NCBI GenBank assembly: GCA_017534815.1
Contig: JAFXVS010000067.1
Coordinates: forward strand, 1 to 64,000
DNA length: 64,000 nucleotides
Direction of reading: 5' to 3'
Source of the DNA: Bacteroidaceae bacterium
Lineage (GTDB): Bacteria > Bacteroidota > Bacteroidia > Bacteroidales > Bacteroidaceae
The notes under the pieces are model-generated. The model was not told where the DNA came from. It worked only from the letters and a program-made list of their open reading frames with translations, and ran no database searches. The translations under genes and the position numbers were made by a program. Numbering within the stretch: the stretch's first letter is position 1; the number at the start of each line of letters is the position of its first letter. Shown here piece by piece: positions 62,176-64,000 of the stretch.

Positions 62176-63999
62176 TTACTTGTTGGGCATTTCGAAAATG
62201 AAACGAGCTCCGTCTGTGTAAGCAGGATCCAGCACAAGACTTCCGCCCAACATCACCGCATGGTGAAGAGTCAATCCGAGTCCCAATCCAAGCCCTTCTG
62301 TGAAACTTGATAGTTTCACAAATGGATCAAATATATGTTCACGGTCTGCTTCACTGATGCCTTCGCCCTTGTCTTCAAAGATAAACCGAAGTTTGTCTCC
62401 AACCTCTTCCACTGACATGCTGACCTCCTTCTTTGTGGCAAATTTCTTGGCATTGATCAGCAACTCACGCAATATCCTATACAGATAGAGGCGGTTGGTG
62501 TGAACCGTAAGACCGTCGGGCAAGGATGAAGTGAAGTTCAACGTCACGTCAAACGGTTGTTTCTCCTCAAAGATTTTGATGGATTCCTGCACCACAGACA
62601 TCACATCCACCTCCTTGGACAAATCCACCTTTGTATTTTCATCCATTCTCGACACATCGAAAATCATGTGCGCCATTCGATAAATGGTCAGGGAGTTTTG
62701 CTTCATCGTTGCGGTGAAGCCAGCAAGCTCCTCTTCATTCAACACACTGAAGGTCTCGCGCAACACCTGCATGAAGCCTGCGATGATGTTGAGCGGTGTA
62801 CGTATCTGGAGGGACACTTCGTGGATGAAGGCTGTCTTGCGCTGGTCAGCCTCCATAATCTTCTGATTGGCCACAAGCAGTTCTCTGTTGCGCTTTTCCG
62901 TCTCTTCATTCACCTTTCGAATGTTGACGACATGCTCGTTGATGGCGCGTTGCATCGAAACGAAGCAGTTCTGCAAATGTCCCACCACATCCTCACGGTT
63001 GCTACGTGGAAGCGTCTTGTCATAGTGGCCATCTGTGATCTGACGTGACTGTTGTGCCAACTGGTCAATCGGACGAATGAAGTGATTGACAATCTTCCAA
63101 CACACCAAAAGCATCAGCACCAGACCAATGAGGATGAGCGGCAGAAGGATAACGACCATCGTATTGTATTGGCGAGCAATGTCGCTTTCAGGACAGACGA
63201 TGGCGATACTCCAAGGGGTGTTGGCCAGCGGCTCATAGAACACAATGCAAGATTCCCCATCGATGTTAACGTACATATTTCCCTTCTTGCCAGAAGTCAT
63301 CTCATGACCAAGCGTGATGATATCGGGATGCTCTTTCCCATTCACAGACGAATATATGCTTTCCTTCACCAACTTCAGACGGTCTGGATGCACGAAATAA
63401 GTTCCGTCTGAACCCAACATGATGCAATAGGAATTGGGATAAGGTTTGTAAGCCGAGATAGCATTGGAAAGCCAAGTAATAGCGATATCAGTAGAGATGA
63501 CACCTACTAACTGTCCGTCTTCCTTGTGGAGGGGCTTGCTATAAGAGGCAATCATCACGTGCGAGGAAAGCGTACCCTCGTTGAAGTCGTTATAGGGGTC
63601 AATCCAGCACGCTTTGTCTTGTCGGCGAGGGATGATGTACCAATTCTTCTCGTAATAGTTGTAATCACCTTCGCGGACGGTGATGATGGAATCGCCCTCT
63701 CTCAGGGAATAGACGGAGAAATTGCCATCTTCTCGAGAGAAGAAATTGGGTTCCATCGTGATGGAGCAGCCATTGACGACGGGATTGAGTTCGACCACTC
63801 GATGAGTATAACTGAACAAGGAGTCCTGCTGAAGGTTTTCTATCACCAGCCATTCCATGTTATCGGTGGCTCTCTCCACCTCGTCAAGGTAACCTGTCAC
63901 ACGCAAGGCTATATTGTGGAGCATGTGCGTGACATAATCCATCGCTTCTTGTTTCACCATCTGGCGTGAACGCTCGAAAAGGAATCCCAAGCTAAGCAC
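62176..63999 (-). CDS. Cache-domain sensor histidine kinase lacking the phospho-His (5' end outside window)
   Basis: 607 residues visible; the start and first transmembrane helix are beyond the window. Order: periplasmic dCache domain (~20-270; WIDPYNDFNEGTLSSHVMIASYSKPL, GVISTDIAITWLSNAI), transmembrane helix (~282-308), HAMP (~310-360; RPIDQLAQQSRQITDGHYDKTLP), coiled coil, HisKA, HATPase_c. ATPase boxes are intact (LLINAKKF, DKGEGI, FDPFVKLSS, GLGLGLTL). In HisKA, VSLQIRTPLNII has Leu (codon 62809-62811) where the family has His (VSHxIRTP). It may be a pseudokinase, or use the His four residues earlier (FIHEVS). The gene converges on DUF4435. Confidence 0.85.
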   Translation of the reverse strand: MLSLGFLFERSRQMVKQEAMDYVTHMLHNIALRVTGYLDEVERATDNMEWLVIENLQQDSLFSYTHRVVELNPVVNGCSITMEPNFFSREDGNFSVYSLREGDSIITVREGDYNYYEKNWYIIPRRQDKACWIDPYNDFNEGTLSSHVMIASYSKPLHKEDGQLVGVISTDIAITWLSNAISAYKPYPNSYCIMLGSDGTYFVHPDRLKLVKESIYSSVNGKEHPDIITLGHEMTSGKKGNMYVNIDGESCIVFYEPLANTPWSIAIVCPESDIARQYNTMVVILLPLILIGLVLMLLVCWKIVNHFIRPIDQLAQQSRQITDGHYDKTLPRSNREDVVGHLQNCFVSMQRAINEHVVNIRKVNEETEKRNRELLVANQKIMEADQRKTAFIHEVSLQIRTPLNIIAGFMQVLRETFSVLNEEELAGFTATMKQNSLTIYRMAHMIFDVSRMDENTKVDLSKEVDVMSVVQESIKIFEEKQPFDVTLNFTSSLPDGLTVHTNRLYLYRILRELLINAKKFATKKEVSMSVEEVGDKLRFIFEDKGEGISEADREHIFDPFVKLSSFTEGLGLGLGLTLHHAVMLGGSLVLDPAYTDGARFIFEMPNK

Positions 64000-64000
64000 G

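Overview
This is a window from a Bacteroidetes chromosome, most likely Prevotellaceae (Prevotella or a close relative from gut or rumen). The reasons are the many TAnnTTTG-type -7 boxes with TTTG about 19-20 nt upstream, the lack of strong Shine-Dalgarno sequences, the MKK...AQ lipoprotein-free signal peptides, the SusR/HTCS-like propeller regulators, and the mix of xylan-type glycoside hydrolases (GH3, GH30-like, GH31, GH67) with Bacteroidetes-typical housekeeping clusters. No rRNA, tRNA, CRISPR array, insertion sequence or SusC/SusD pair was seen.

Layout. 1-4.4 kb: end of trkA, trkH, and a secreted GH3 enzyme. 4.4-8.5 kb: accessory island with repeat-rich spacers, a DUF4143 ATPase, an AbiEi/AbiEii type IV toxin-antitoxin pair, and a 3' remnant of an AAA+ ATPase fused right behind the toxin. 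8.5-20.5 kb: pyrH; a minus-strand group xerD, serB, GH30-like, Sel1; a plus-strand S41 protease with a small membrane protein and a DUF3108 protein; a minus-strand group BASS transporter, SpmA/SpmB fusion, sufS. 20.5-30.6 kb: GH31 with a SusR-like regulator and direct repeats between them, carB, and a large secreted dockerin/ricin-like protein. 30.8-35.6 kb: truncated RecG/AlbA-like regulator, hisS, a lone receiver and a TackOD1-like zinc-ribbon protein. 35.7-46.2 kb: long minus-strand core cluster rimP-nusA-infB-cvpA-sufB-sufC-sufD-ribF-DUF3109. 46.4-55.7 kb: a TrmH-family methyltransferase, a kinase-less propeller sensor with an M6 protease, then (minus) a degenerate hybrid regulator, ugd and GH67. 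56-62.2 kb: a seven-gene plus-strand run of VTC polyphosphate polymerase, DUF4956, DUF2490, a small secreted protein, a Cthe_2159-like beta-helix protein, an ABC-type ATPase and a DUF4435 protein. The window closes inside a Cache-domain histidine kinase gene.

Themes. (1) Signalling proteins here repeatedly lack phosphorelay parts: a propeller-TM-AraC protein, a propeller-TM protein ending at the membrane, a TM-REC-AraC protein with Arg at the phospho-His site and no ATPase, and a histidine kinase with Leu at the phospho-His site. (2) The VTC operon joined to an ATPase-DUF4435 pair (domain pairing like the PARIS defence system) is the best candidate for an undescribed system; the receiver/TackOD1 pair is second. 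(3) Several dispersed short repeats mark the genome: a palindrome directly after stop codons (three copies), a TTGAGAG minisatellite that has entered the ribF reading frame twice, and a GGTAGGTG cluster. Functions were assigned by reading motifs only; no database search was possible.
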